DNA of 64,000 bases from Maccoyibacter intestinihominis (lineage in GTDB: Bacteria > Bacillota > Clostridia > Lachnospirales > Lachnospiraceae), in NCBI RefSeq assembly GCF_040096355.1, contig NZ_JBBMEX010000006.1:1-64000 (forward strand), written 5' to 3'. A program made the position numbers and the translations under genes. The notes under the pieces were generated by a model. It did no database searches and was not told where the DNA came from. It was given only the letters and a program-made list of their open reading frames with translations. This document shows positions 41,167 to 49,262 of this stretch, piece by piece (position 1 is the first letter of the stretch; every line of letters begins with the position of its first letter).

Positions 41167-42384
41167 TCAGTCTAATAACCAGTCCATCACATTGACGACC
41201 TGGATACCATCGTAGTTTCCGGAAGAAAAATGGTCTAAAGTCAGGACGATTTTCGGATAATTGTCCCGGATATTTGTAAAAGGACGCATTTCACGCTGGA
41301 AAGTCTCTTCGGAAGTCATATCTGCAGTGACCTGAAAATAGGTGATTTCTCCCTGCTTTTGGGCGACAAAGTCGATCTCTGTATTTTCATATTTTCCAAT
41401 ATTGACGCGGTATCTGCGTCGGAGCAACTCTAAATATACAATATTTTCAAGAGTAAAACCTAAGTCATAGTGTCTGCGTGGTAAAATATAATTTCGTAAT
41501 CCGGTGTCAACGATGTACCATTTTTTATTCGATTTCAGAATTTGCTTACCGACTAAGTCAAAACGTTCTACCGGATAGAAAATAAAGGCTTCTGCTAATG
41601 CATCCATATAGTCATCAACAGTGTTAGCGGAGATTTTTCTTCCGTTGGAACTTAAATAATCTGTGACACTTTTGACAGACACAGGGCTGCCGACGACGCT
41701 GGATAAATATTTAGCAATCGTTTTTAAAAGCGAGATATCATTAATTTTCCGCTTGGAGGAATTGCCCTTTGGCCGGCTTTGACGTTCTTCAATATCTCTG
41801 ACAATGACGGTATTATAGATTCCTTCTAAATACATATCTGCTTTTTCATCTGTTTTATCCATTGCAGCTACATAGGGAAGTCCTCCATAGCGCATATAGT
41901 CAGAAAAAGCATGTTCAGAAGTATCGTTTGTAAGCTGGGCATATTCTTTAAAGGACAGCGGGAGCATGGAAAGTTCCACATAACGTCCGGTCAGTAGGGT
42001 CGCAAGGTCACTGGAAAGCATATAGGCATTAGAACCGGTAAGATAAATATCCGTGTGTTCTTTAATATGCAGACTGTCCACGACTTTTTCAAAGCTGTCT
42101 ACTTTCTGGATCTCATCTAAAAAGATATAAGTCATTTTGTCTTTACAAAGTCTTTTTTGAATATAATCATATAAGGTTTTATAATCTAACAATTCTTCAT
42201 ATTGTAAATCTTCAAAATTAACAGAAATAATCTGGGAGTCGTCAATCCCCTGTTCTTTTAAATGCTCCTGATACTGTAAGAGCAATGTGGATTTACCACA
42301 ACGCCGGATGCCGGTAATCACCTTGATTACTTTTTCATCTTTCCAATCCAGTAATTTTTGAAGATATTTCATACGCGTTACCAT
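41167..42384 (-). CDS. solitary AAA ATPase, DUF4143 type
   Basis: 405 aa from the ATG at 42384, which has GAGGTG 6 nt upstream; the longer frame begins inside upstream repeats. The P-loop is TGIRRCGKSTLL (about 24-35) and the Walker B is TYIFLDEIQKVD. A central winged-helix-like part is followed by the DUF4143 C-terminal domain, which has a nuclease-like beta segment (YENTEIDFVAQKQGEITYFQ). Such ATPases are common, often multi-copy, and functionally obscure in gut Firmicutes and Bacteroidetes. Four evenly spaced palindromes precede it. It is monocistronic and faces the rsmH-like gene. Confidence 0.88.
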   Translation of the reverse strand: MVTRMKYLQKLLDWKDEKVIKVITGIRRCGKSTLLLQYQEHLKEQGIDDSQIISVNFEDLQYEELLDYKTLYDYIQKRLCKDKMTYIFLDEIQKVDSFEKVVDSLHIKEHTDIYLTGSNAYMLSSDLATLLTGRYVELSMLPLSFKEYAQLTNDTSEHAFSDYMRYGGLPYVAAMDKTDEKADMYLEGIYNTVIVRDIEERQSRPKGNSSKRKINDISLLKTIAKYLSSVVGSPVSVKSVTDYLSSNGRKISANTVDDYMDALAEAFIFYPVERFDLVGKQILKSNKKWYIVDTGLRNYILPRRHYDLGFTLENIVYLELLRRRYRVNIGKYENTEIDFVAQKQGEITYFQVTADMTSEETFQREMRPFTNIRDNYPKIVLTLDHFSSGNYDGIQVVNVMDWLLD

Positions 42385-42404
42385 CTCGATCACCTCTCTC
42401 TTAT

Positions 42405-42546
42405 AATTCCCATTTTGATAGATTTTATGAAAATTGTCAAGAAAAATTCCTATTTCGGAATTTTTACAACCAAACAACATAAAAAATTCCCATTTTGGAA
42501 TTTATATAATAAAAAACGAGAAAAATTCCCATTTCGGAATTTTTTA
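42405..42546. repeat. four palindromic repeats, 40-bp period
   Basis: A core ATTCCYATTTYGGAAT is at 42446-42461, 42486-42501 and 42525-42540; a degenerate fourth copy begins at 42406 (ATTCCCATTTTGATAG). Start-to-start distances are 40, 40 and 39 bp, close to whole helical turns. The arms are extended by A and T runs. The degenerate copy covers the region where the ATPase promoter -10 should be (TTGACA on the minus strand at 42440-42435). See findings. Confidence 0.85.
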
Positions 42547-42584
42547 GAACACAAATATGCCTGTATACACAAACTACATAGATT

Positions 42585-42613
42585 TTGACACATACGAAAG
42601 AAGCGGATATAAT
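42585..42613 (+). promoter_or_regulatory. promoter of the rsmH-like gene
   Basis: Perfect consensus: TTGACA at 42585-42590, 17 nt, TATAAT at 42608-42613. GCGGAGGA follows at 42633-42640, and the ATG is at 42650. Confidence 0.85.
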
Positions 42614-42649
42614 AGAGCATAAGTTTGTATCAGCGGAGGATAACAGAGC

Positions 42650-43690
42650 ATGGAACAGCAGACACACAAGCGGCGCGTCCGCTATAAAGGTACACATCCA
42701 AGAACATATCAGGAGAAATACAAAGAGTTAAATCCTGAAAAATATAAAGACACTATCGAGCATGTCATACAAAAAGGGAATACTCCTGCGGGAATGCATA
42801 TCTCCATTTGTGTAAAGGAAATTTTGGATTTTTTACAGATCCGGCCGGGACAGACCGGATTGGATGCAACGCTCGGCTATGGAGGACATTCCACAGAGAT
42901 GTTAAAATGTTTAGAGGGCAGGGGACATTTGTATGCTTTAGATGTTGATCCGATTGAAATCGAAAAGACGAAAAGGCGGTTAGCAGAGCGTGGATTTGCA
43001 GAAGATATATTAAGCATTAAGCAGATGAATTTTGCAAATGTAAAAGAACTGCTCCCGGAGTCAGGAAAGTTTGATTTTGTGTTAGCAGATTTAGGAGTCT
43101 CTTCAATGCAGATCGATAACCCGGAGAGGGGATTTTCCTATAAATTTGACGGACCACTGGATCTGCGCCTTGATCCGCAAAAAGGAGTTCCGGCAAGTGA
43201 GCGTCTGCGTGAGATGAGCAGAGATGAGATCGCAGGTATGCTGATAGAAAATGCGGACGAGCCTTATGCAGAGGAGATTGCAAAAGCAATTTCCATACAG
43301 CAGAAAAAGAAGCCGATCAGGACAACGACGGATTTGCGGGAAGTGATAGAAAAAGCACTGACTTTTTTGCCAAAAGCCGAGCAGAAAGAAGCAGTGAAAA
43401 AGTCATCCCAGCGGTCTTTTCAGGCACTTCGGATTGATGTGAACAGTGAATATGAAGTGTTAGAGAGCTTTTTAGAAAGCCTGCCGGATATTTTAGCACC
43501 GGGTGGCAGAGTGGCAATTCTGACATTTCATTCGGGAGAAGATCGTCTGGTAAAAAAATCATTCCAGCGTTTTTATAAAGAAGGAATCTATGAAGATATC
43601 GCAAAGAATGTGATCCGCCCAAGTGCCGAAGAATGTAACCGAAACAGCAGGGCACATTCCACAAAAATGCGCTGGGCAATCAGAAAATAG
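42650..43690 (+). CDS. RsmH-type 16S rRNA methyltransferase (paralogue)
   Basis: 346 aa. The SAM-binding core has GLDATLGYGGHSTEML and the family catalytic segment FDFVLADLGVSSMQIDNPERG; the C-terminus has GGRVAILTFHSGEDRLVKK. Normal RsmH begins nearly at the HxPV/L site; here some 45 extra basic residues come first (HKRRVRYKGTHPRTYQEKYK), and the usual HKSVLL is replaced by NTPAGMHISICVKEIL. It is away from the dcw/mraZ cluster where rsmH normally lies. I infer the second-copy type (RsmH 2) known from this family; C1402 as target is by analogy. Confidence 0.88.
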   Translation: MEQQTHKRRVRYKGTHPRTYQEKYKELNPEKYKDTIEHVIQKGNTPAGMHISICVKEILDFLQIRPGQTGLDATLGYGGHSTEMLKCLEGRGHLYALDVDPIEIEKTKRRLAERGFAEDILSIKQMNFANVKELLPESGKFDFVLADLGVSSMQIDNPERGFSYKFDGPLDLRLDPQKGVPASERLREMSRDEIAGMLIENADEPYAEEIAKAISIQQKKKPIRTTTDLREVIEKALTFLPKAEQKEAVKKSSQRSFQALRIDVNSEYEVLESFLESLPDILAPGGRVAILTFHSGEDRLVKKSFQRFYKEGIYEDIAKNVIRPSAEECNRNSRAHSTKMRWAIRK

Positions 43691-43714
43691 AGAAAACATA
43701 AGGAGGAAATGCCA

Positions 43715-45022
43715 ATGAGAATGTACGATCTGATTCTCAAAAAAAAGCAGGGAAAAGAATTAAATACAGAAGAAATTAACTGGATGATAAAAGAGTTTAC
43801 CGAGGGCAGGATCCCGGATTATCAGATGTCGGCAATGACCATGGCAATCTGTTTTCAGGGTATGGACAAAAGGGAAACTTTTGATCTGACCATGGCAATG
43901 CGTGACAGCGGAGATGTACTGGACTTAAGCCGTATTGATGGGATCAAGGTCGACAAGCACAGCACCGGTGGCGTTGGAGATAAAGTATCGTTAGTGCTGA
44001 CACCGATCGTTGCATCCCTTGGCGTTCCGGTAGCAAAGATGAGCGGAAGAGGGTTAGGACATACCGGAGGAACGATCGACAAACTGGAATCGTTTTCGGG
44101 ATTTTCCACGGAAATATCGGAGGAAAAATTCATTGACAGCGTCAATACCATAGGAATCGCAATTGCCGGACAGACAGCAAACCTTGCACCGGCAGATAAG
44201 AAGCTTTATGCACTTCGGGATGTTACGGCAACCGTAGATCAGATGTCTTTGATCGCAAGCAGCATTATGAGTAAAAAATTAGCATCCGGGGCAGATGCCA
44301 TTGTGTTAGATGTCAAAACCGGAAATGGTGCATTTATGCAAAAAGAAGAGGATGCGATCGCACTTGCAAAAGCCATGGTAGATATTGGCAACCGGGCAGG
44401 AAAGCAGACCGTAGCCGTTATTACGGATATGGATGAGCCGCTTGGAAATGCGGTGGGAAATGCCTTAGAGATCAAAGAAGTGATCGATGCATTGCACGGT
44501 GACGGGCCGGAAGATCTGATGGAAGTCGTTTATGCATTGGGCACACAGATGTTATTGCTTGCAAAACGGGCAGAGGATGAAGAGATTGCAAGAAATCTGA
44601 TCACAGAGTCCATACAGGAGAGAAAAGCCCTGAAAAAATTTGCAGAATTTATTGAAAACCAGGGCGGAAACCGTGAAGAAATCCTGCATCCGGATATGCT
44701 GCCAAAGGCACGTTATGTCATTCCGGTCTTAGCAGAAGAGGAAGGCTGTATTGAGCGGATCTTAGCACAGGATATCGGGATTGCCTGCATGACCTTAGGT
44801 GGTGGCAGGGAAAATAAAGAAAGTACGATCGACCACGGTGTCGGGATCATTTTAACGAAAAAGATATCGGATACAGTAAAAAAAGGAGAGACCTTAGCAC
44901 TGATCCATGCAAATTCCAAAGAAAAAGCGGTGCTTGCATCCGGTCTGGTAAAAAATGCATACCGGATCGCAAAAGAACCGGCGAAAAAAGCTCCGATGGT
45001 GAAGTGTATTATCCGCGAATAA
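43715..45022 (+). CDS. pdp: pyrimidine-nucleoside phosphorylase
   Basis: It cleaves uridine, thymidine and deoxyuridine to base plus pentose 1-phosphate. The start at 43715 has AGGAGG 8 nt upstream (43701-43706); the ATG at 43709 is too near. 435 aa. KVDKHSTGGVGDKVSLVL carries the phosphate-binding signature, and SGRGLGHTGGTIDKLESF follows. The C-terminal all-beta domain is present (GVGIILTKKISDTVKKGETL). It follows the rsmH-like gene by 24 nt and may share its transcript. Confidence 0.95.
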   Translation: MRMYDLILKKKQGKELNTEEINWMIKEFTEGRIPDYQMSAMTMAICFQGMDKRETFDLTMAMRDSGDVLDLSRIDGIKVDKHSTGGVGDKVSLVLTPIVASLGVPVAKMSGRGLGHTGGTIDKLESFSGFSTEISEEKFIDSVNTIGIAIAGQTANLAPADKKLYALRDVTATVDQMSLIASSIMSKKLASGADAIVLDVKTGNGAFMQKEEDAIALAKAMVDIGNRAGKQTVAVITDMDEPLGNAVGNALEIKEVIDALHGDGPEDLMEVVYALGTQMLLLAKRAEDEEIARNLITESIQERKALKKFAEFIENQGGNREEILHPDMLPKARYVIPVLAEEEGCIERILAQDIGIACMTLGGGRENKESTIDHGVGIILTKKISDTVKKGETLALIHANSKEKAVLASGLVKNAYRIAKEPAKKAPMVKCIIRE

Positions 45023-45050
45023 ACAACTTGTTTTTTCCATATAGTAGACT

Positions 45051-45332
45051 ATGAAACATAACAAGTTAAAGTCCGTCAAACAGAATATGGTAGAAACATT
45101 AGAACTCCCAAAGGATCTGATGTATGGAGATTCCATCGTGACGATTACCGGCAGGAGAGAAGTTCTGATAGAAAATTATAAAGGTATCTTAGAATATACC
45201 GGGGAATATATCAAAATCCAGACGAAAAACGCAAAACTGACCGTCTATGGAAAAAAGCTGAGCATTGAATATTATACAAATGAAGATATGAAAGTTGTCG
45301 GATTTGTAAAATCAATAGAATATGAGGCTTAG
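45051..45332 (+). CDS. yqfC: sporulation protein YqfC
   Basis: 93 aa of YabP/YqfC type (VETLELPKDLMYGDSIVTIT; GRREVLIENYKGILEYTGEY). Known: sigma-E-dependent spore protein of mostly unknown biochemistry. The ATG at 45051 lacks a Shine-Dalgarno. It starts the Bacillus-like block yqfC-yqfD-phoH-pgpH-ybeY, and yqfD follows by 3 nt. Confidence 0.88.
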   Translation: MKHNKLKSVKQNMVETLELPKDLMYGDSIVTITGRREVLIENYKGILEYTGEYIKIQTKNAKLTVYGKKLSIEYYTNEDMKVVGFVKSIEYEA

Positions 45333-45335
45333 AGA

Positions 45336-46586
45336 ATGACTGCGTTATTACGATATCTATCCGGTTATGTCTGTGTGGAACTGACCGGTTATGCAACCGA
45401 GCGTTTTTTAAATCTGTGCACAAACCATGATATCAATCTCTGGAACATGGATCATAAAGAAGATACTTATACCTTTTGTATGAGTTTAGAAGATTTCCGG
45501 AAGATCCGTCCGATGGTAAAGAAAACAAGGACAAAGATACGGATTACAAAGAGATGCGGATTGCCATTTTTTTTGTACCGCTATCGGAAAAGAAAGATGT
45601 TTTTATTAGGACTTCTGCTCTGTGTCGGCATTGTCTATGCTTTTTCATGTTATGTCTGGAATATTGAGATCTGTGGCAACTCTACCTTATCAGATGATAC
45701 GGTATACCGCTATTTAGAATCGGAGAAAATCCGTGTCGGTACGGCAAAAGGAAAGGTAGATTGTGAAAAATTAGAGGCAAAGATCAGGCAGCATTTTTCC
45801 AATGTCATCTGGACATCGGTGCGTTTAGAAGGAACAAAGCTGACGGTGGATGTAAAAGAAAATCTGATCACACAGGAACCACAGGAAAAGCAGGAGACCG
45901 AAACGGAAGAAGCGCAGGATTTAGTAGCAGACAAAGATGCCGTGATCCTAAGTATTGTCACAAGAAACGGTACACCGAAAGTTAAAGCCGGTGATAAGGT
46001 AAAAAAAGGAAAAGCACTGGTCTTAGGAAGGATCGACATCTATAATGATGCAAAAGAGATTGCCGGCTATCAGTATTGTAAGGCAGATGCAGACATTGTT
46101 GCACAAACGTCCTATCCCTATCGTTATGAAGTTCCAACGCTGGTACAAAAAAAGGCATATACCGGAAAAGAGAAAAAACGCTATTCTTTCTGGTACCGCA
46201 ATAAATACATAGGTCTTTATCAAAACGGGATTTCCTATCGGTTTTATGACAAAGAGAGTGAAAAAGAGCAACTCTGTGTGATGGAGAATTTTTATCTGCC
46301 ATTTTATATCCAGACCGATATTTACCGGGAATACCAGATGAAGAACCATAAGATAGATAAAAAAGAAGCAAAGAAAATGGCGGCAGACAATTTAGAACTT
46401 TTTCTTTCAAAATTAGAAGAAAAAGGACTTCAAATTATTGAAAAAAATGTTATGATGGATAAGGAGAAAAATAGTTATATATTTCAGGGCACCGTTTTGA
46501 CGAAGGAAAAGTTAGAATCCTATCGGGTAACAAAACAGTTAGAAGTGCCAAAAGAAGAAGGAACTGTAGAAAATGAATCTGAATGA
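45336..46586 (+). CDS. yqfD: sporulation protein YqfD
   Basis: 416 aa with one strong membrane segment near residues 88-106 (MFLLGLLLCVGIVYAFSCYV) after a cytosolic N-terminal region, then an extracytoplasmic POTRA-like domain (LSDDTVYRYLESEKIRVGTA; VIWTSVRLEGTKLTVDVKEN). A stage IV sporulation protein of the mother cell in related bacteria. The phoH gene starts within its last codons (14-bp overlap), so the sporulation pair and the ribosome-maturation genes are coupled. Confidence 0.9.
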   Translation: MTALLRYLSGYVCVELTGYATERFLNLCTNHDINLWNMDHKEDTYTFCMSLEDFRKIRPMVKKTRTKIRITKRCGLPFFLYRYRKRKMFLLGLLLCVGIVYAFSCYVWNIEICGNSTLSDDTVYRYLESEKIRVGTAKGKVDCEKLEAKIRQHFSNVIWTSVRLEGTKLTVDVKENLITQEPQEKQETETEEAQDLVADKDAVILSIVTRNGTPKVKAGDKVKKGKALVLGRIDIYNDAKEIAGYQYCKADADIVAQTSYPYRYEVPTLVQKKAYTGKEKKRYSFWYRNKYIGLYQNGISYRFYDKESEKEQLCVMENFYLPFYIQTDIYREYQMKNHKIDKKEAKKMAADNLELFLSKLEEKGLQIIEKNVMMDKEKNSYIFQGTVLTKEKLESYRVTKQLEVPKEEGTVENESE

Positions 46587-47574
46587 GGAAATCTTTGACA
46601 TCCCGACAGAACATATGGCAAATGTGTTTGGCGGATGTGATAAAAATATAAAGAAAATTGAGCGTGCCCTGCATGTAACGATCGCTGTCCGAGAGGGAGG
46701 AATGAAGATCCTTGGAGAAGCAGCAAACGTCAAGAGTGCATCACGGGTATTTATGGAGTTAGTGAACCTGAGTAAACGTGGCAATGAGATCACCGAACAG
46801 CAGGTGGATTATGCCTTAGATTTAGCGGCAAAGCAGGAAAATGTAGGTGTGATGTCAGAAATGGATGATGACCTGATCTGTCATACAACAGCAGGAAAAC
46901 CGATCAAGCCAAAGACATTAGGACAAAAAGCCTATGTGGATGCGATCCGTAAACAGATGGTTGTCTTTGGGATCGGACCGGCGGGAACCGGAAAGACCTA
47001 TCTTGCAATGGCAATGGCGATTACCGCATTTAAAAACGAAGAAGTGGGACGTATCATACTGACAAGACCGGCAATCGAAGCCGGAGAAAAGTTAGGATTT
47101 TTGCCGGGAGATCTGCAAAGCAAGGTGGATCCGTACTTAAGACCGTTGTATGATGCACTCCATCAGATCATGGGAGCAGAGAATTTCCAAAAGAATATGG
47201 AGAAGGGATTGATCGAGGTCGCTCCGCTTGCCTATATGAGAGGACGGACACTCGATAACGCATTTATCATATTAGACGAGGCGCAGAATACGACTCCGGC
47301 ACAGATGAAGATGTTTTTAACGCGTATCGGATTCGGTTCAAAAGTAGTCGTAACCGGAGATGCAACGCAAAAGGATCTGCCAAAGGGTACTACATCAGGA
47401 CTGGATGTAGCACTGAAGGTATTAAAAAAAGTAGAAGGCATTTCCATCTGTGAACTGACGAATAGTGACGTAGTGCGTCATCCGCTGGTACAAAAAATCG
47501 TACAGGCATATGATGCTTATGAAAAAAGAGAGTCAAAGGACAGTAAGAATAAAAGGAAAAGGACACGCACATGA
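46573..47574 (+). CDS. phoH: PhoH-like ATPase
   Basis: 333 aa. The P-loop GPAGTGKT is at residues 135-142, the Walker B is AFIILDEAQN, and a KH-like N-terminal region precedes them. The PhoH family is linked to RNA metabolism; with YbeY it is thought to act in rRNA maturation. AAGGAAC precedes the ATG. The next gene overlaps by 4 nt. Confidence 0.93.
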   Translation: MNLNEEIFDIPTEHMANVFGGCDKNIKKIERALHVTIAVREGGMKILGEAANVKSASRVFMELVNLSKRGNEITEQQVDYALDLAAKQENVGVMSEMDDDLICHTTAGKPIKPKTLGQKAYVDAIRKQMVVFGIGPAGTGKTYLAMAMAITAFKNEEVGRIILTRPAIEAGEKLGFLPGDLQSKVDPYLRPLYDALHQIMGAENFQKNMEKGLIEVAPLAYMRGRTLDNAFIILDEAQNTTPAQMKMFLTRIGFGSKVVVTGDATQKDLPKGTTSGLDVALKVLKKVEGISICELTNSDVVRHPLVQKIVQAYDAYEKRESKDSKNKRKRTRT

Positions 47575-48770
47575 AAGAAGAACGTCTGGTAAAAAGAAGA
47601 GTAGTGCCGGTAGTTATCCTGACGGTTCTGACACTCCTGTTTACGTTCTTAATGGGTATACGAAATACCATGCCGTTAGATGAAGTGGTGGTACTGTTCT
47701 TTTTAGATTTGATATTTTTAGCGGTATTTATCTATTTTTTAGAAGAAGAAAGACTGTTAAAACAACTTCCGACAGAGGAATGTAATGATTTTAAAAGTAT
47801 AGCTGTTGTCTATGGATTGGGACTTGTGGCATTCTATATAAGCTCTTATCTGCCGGATTACAGCAGTTTTTCCTTTTGCTTTGCGGCTGCAATGGCTGTA
47901 GTGGCAAACCGGGAAATGGCACTCAGTACAGGAATTTTTCTAAATCTCCTTGCAGCGTATACGCAAAACTGGGACATCCATGTGCTGATGGCATCCGTTT
48001 TGCTGCTCTTATTGGGGACGATGTTAGCGTTGGCGGGAAAAGAGAAACATTTGCATTTATGGGTGCAATTTATATCATTTTTTGGTACAATAGTCATAGT
48101 AACATCCTGTTACTATGCACAGGACTTCATAATCAAAGGCAGAGTGTTTGTGCTTGCTGCAGTCATCGGTGGTGTGAATCTGTTGTTTTTAGAGATTCTG
48201 ACAAGATCTTTAGAACCTGATGTGCAAAGAACCGGGGAAGAACACTATTTAGAACTGCTCAAAGATAACTATCCGTTAGTAAGGTCTATCCGGCGTTTTT
48301 CAGAGATGGATTATTCCCATGCTTTGCGGGTTTCGGAGATTTCCGGTGAATGTGCAGGGAAGTTGGGATTAAAAGAGAATCTCTGTCGGGCAGCGGGATT
48401 TTATTATCGTATCGGACGTATGGAGGGAGAGCCTTATACGGAGAATGGGGTGTTGCTTGCACAGAATGCCTGTTTTCCGGAAGAACTGATACAGATCTTA
48501 AGAGAATACAATGGAGAACTGATGGCGATTTCCACGAAGGAATCGGCAATCGTACATATGGTAGATAAAGTGGTGACAAAGTTAGATCTGTTAGATAAAG
48601 AGACTTTTTCTACTACCTGGAATCAGGACATGGTCATCTATCAGACCTTAAACGAGAACTCGGCAACAGGAATTTATGATGAGTCGGGACTCAGTATGAA
48701 TCAGTTTCTTACGATACGGGATTTTTTGGTGAAAGGAGATCATCTTTTTGACAGTAACAATCGAGAGTGA
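47571..48770 (+). CDS. PgpH-position membrane protein with degenerate HD domain
   Basis: 399 aa, about half the length of PgpH (c-di-AMP phosphodiesterase). A hydrophobic N-terminal region with about seven segments (VVILTVLTLLFTFLMGI; VVVLFFLDLIFLAVFIYFLE; ILSLLLLLGTM-like runs) leads to an HD-like domain. The extracellular 7TMR-HDED domain of PgpH is absent. In the HD domain the YHDIGK core reads YYRIGRM, and the later AH and HH ligands read AQNA and EYNG. Only the first His (DYSHALRVSEIS) and a late Asp (HMVDKVV) remain. It is unlikely to hydrolyse c-di-AMP. Synteny (phoH before, ybeY after) places it in the PgpH slot. Confidence 0.8.
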   Translation: MKEERLVKRRVVPVVILTVLTLLFTFLMGIRNTMPLDEVVVLFFLDLIFLAVFIYFLEEERLLKQLPTEECNDFKSIAVVYGLGLVAFYISSYLPDYSSFSFCFAAAMAVVANREMALSTGIFLNLLAAYTQNWDIHVLMASVLLLLLGTMLALAGKEKHLHLWVQFISFFGTIVIVTSCYYAQDFIIKGRVFVLAAVIGGVNLLFLEILTRSLEPDVQRTGEEHYLELLKDNYPLVRSIRRFSEMDYSHALRVSEISGECAGKLGLKENLCRAAGFYYRIGRMEGEPYTENGVLLAQNACFPEELIQILREYNGELMAISTKESAIVHMVDKVVTKLDLLDKETFSTTWNQDMVIYQTLNENSATGIYDESGLSMNQFLTIRDFLVKGDHLFDSNNRE

Positions 48771-49245
48771 GACAGAAGTCCCATTTGATTTTGAATATGA
48801 ACAGACAGCAAGAGAAGTCATTGCACAGGCAATGGATTCGGAAGAGTTTCCCTATGAGGCAGAGGTCAACCTGCTTTTAGTGGATAACGATATTATACAT
48901 GAGCTGAATTTAGAACACCGGGGAATTGACCGGGCAACTGATGTGTTGTCTTTTCCGATGTTAGATTATCAGGAAGCCGGGGATTTTTCAGCTATCGGAG
49001 AGGAACAGGAATGGAACTGCAATCCTGACACCGGGGAGATTCTTTTAGGAGATATCATTATCTCTGTTCCAAAGGTGTTAGAACAGGCCAAAGAATACGG
49101 ACACAGTCCGAAAAGGGAATTTGCTTTTTTAATTACGCATAGTATGCTGCATCTATTCGGTTACGATCATATGGAACCGGAAGAAGCGGCAATTATGGAA
49201 AATAAACAGGAAAAAATTCTGGAGGTTCTTGGAATTTCCAGATAA
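48748..49245 (+). CDS. ybeY: endoribonuclease YbeY
   Basis: 165 aa. A zinc-dependent single-strand RNase for 16S rRNA 3'-end maturation. The zinc motif HSMLHLFGYDH is at about 131-141. The start is a TTG with AAGGAG (48733-48738) 9 nt upstream, inside the end of the previous gene (23-bp overlap). The TTG start may limit its level. Confidence 0.93.
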   Translation: MTVTIESETEVPFDFEYEQTAREVIAQAMDSEEFPYEAEVNLLLVDNDIIHELNLEHRGIDRATDVLSFPMLDYQEAGDFSAIGEEQEWNCNPDTGEILLGDIIISVPKVLEQAKEYGHSPKREFAFLITHSMLHLFGYDHMEPEEAAIMENKQEKILEVLGISR

Positions 49246-49262
49246 ATAAGGGAGGAACTACA

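Noticed and set aside
42405..42546. CRISPR array
   Set aside because: The repeats are short, imperfectly palindromic and fixed at 39-40 bp with AT-rich similar gaps; no cas genes nearby. They look like operators.
45982..46410. 142-aa minus-strand ORF inside yqfD
   Set aside because: Antisense shadow; yqfD is well supported by family and synteny.
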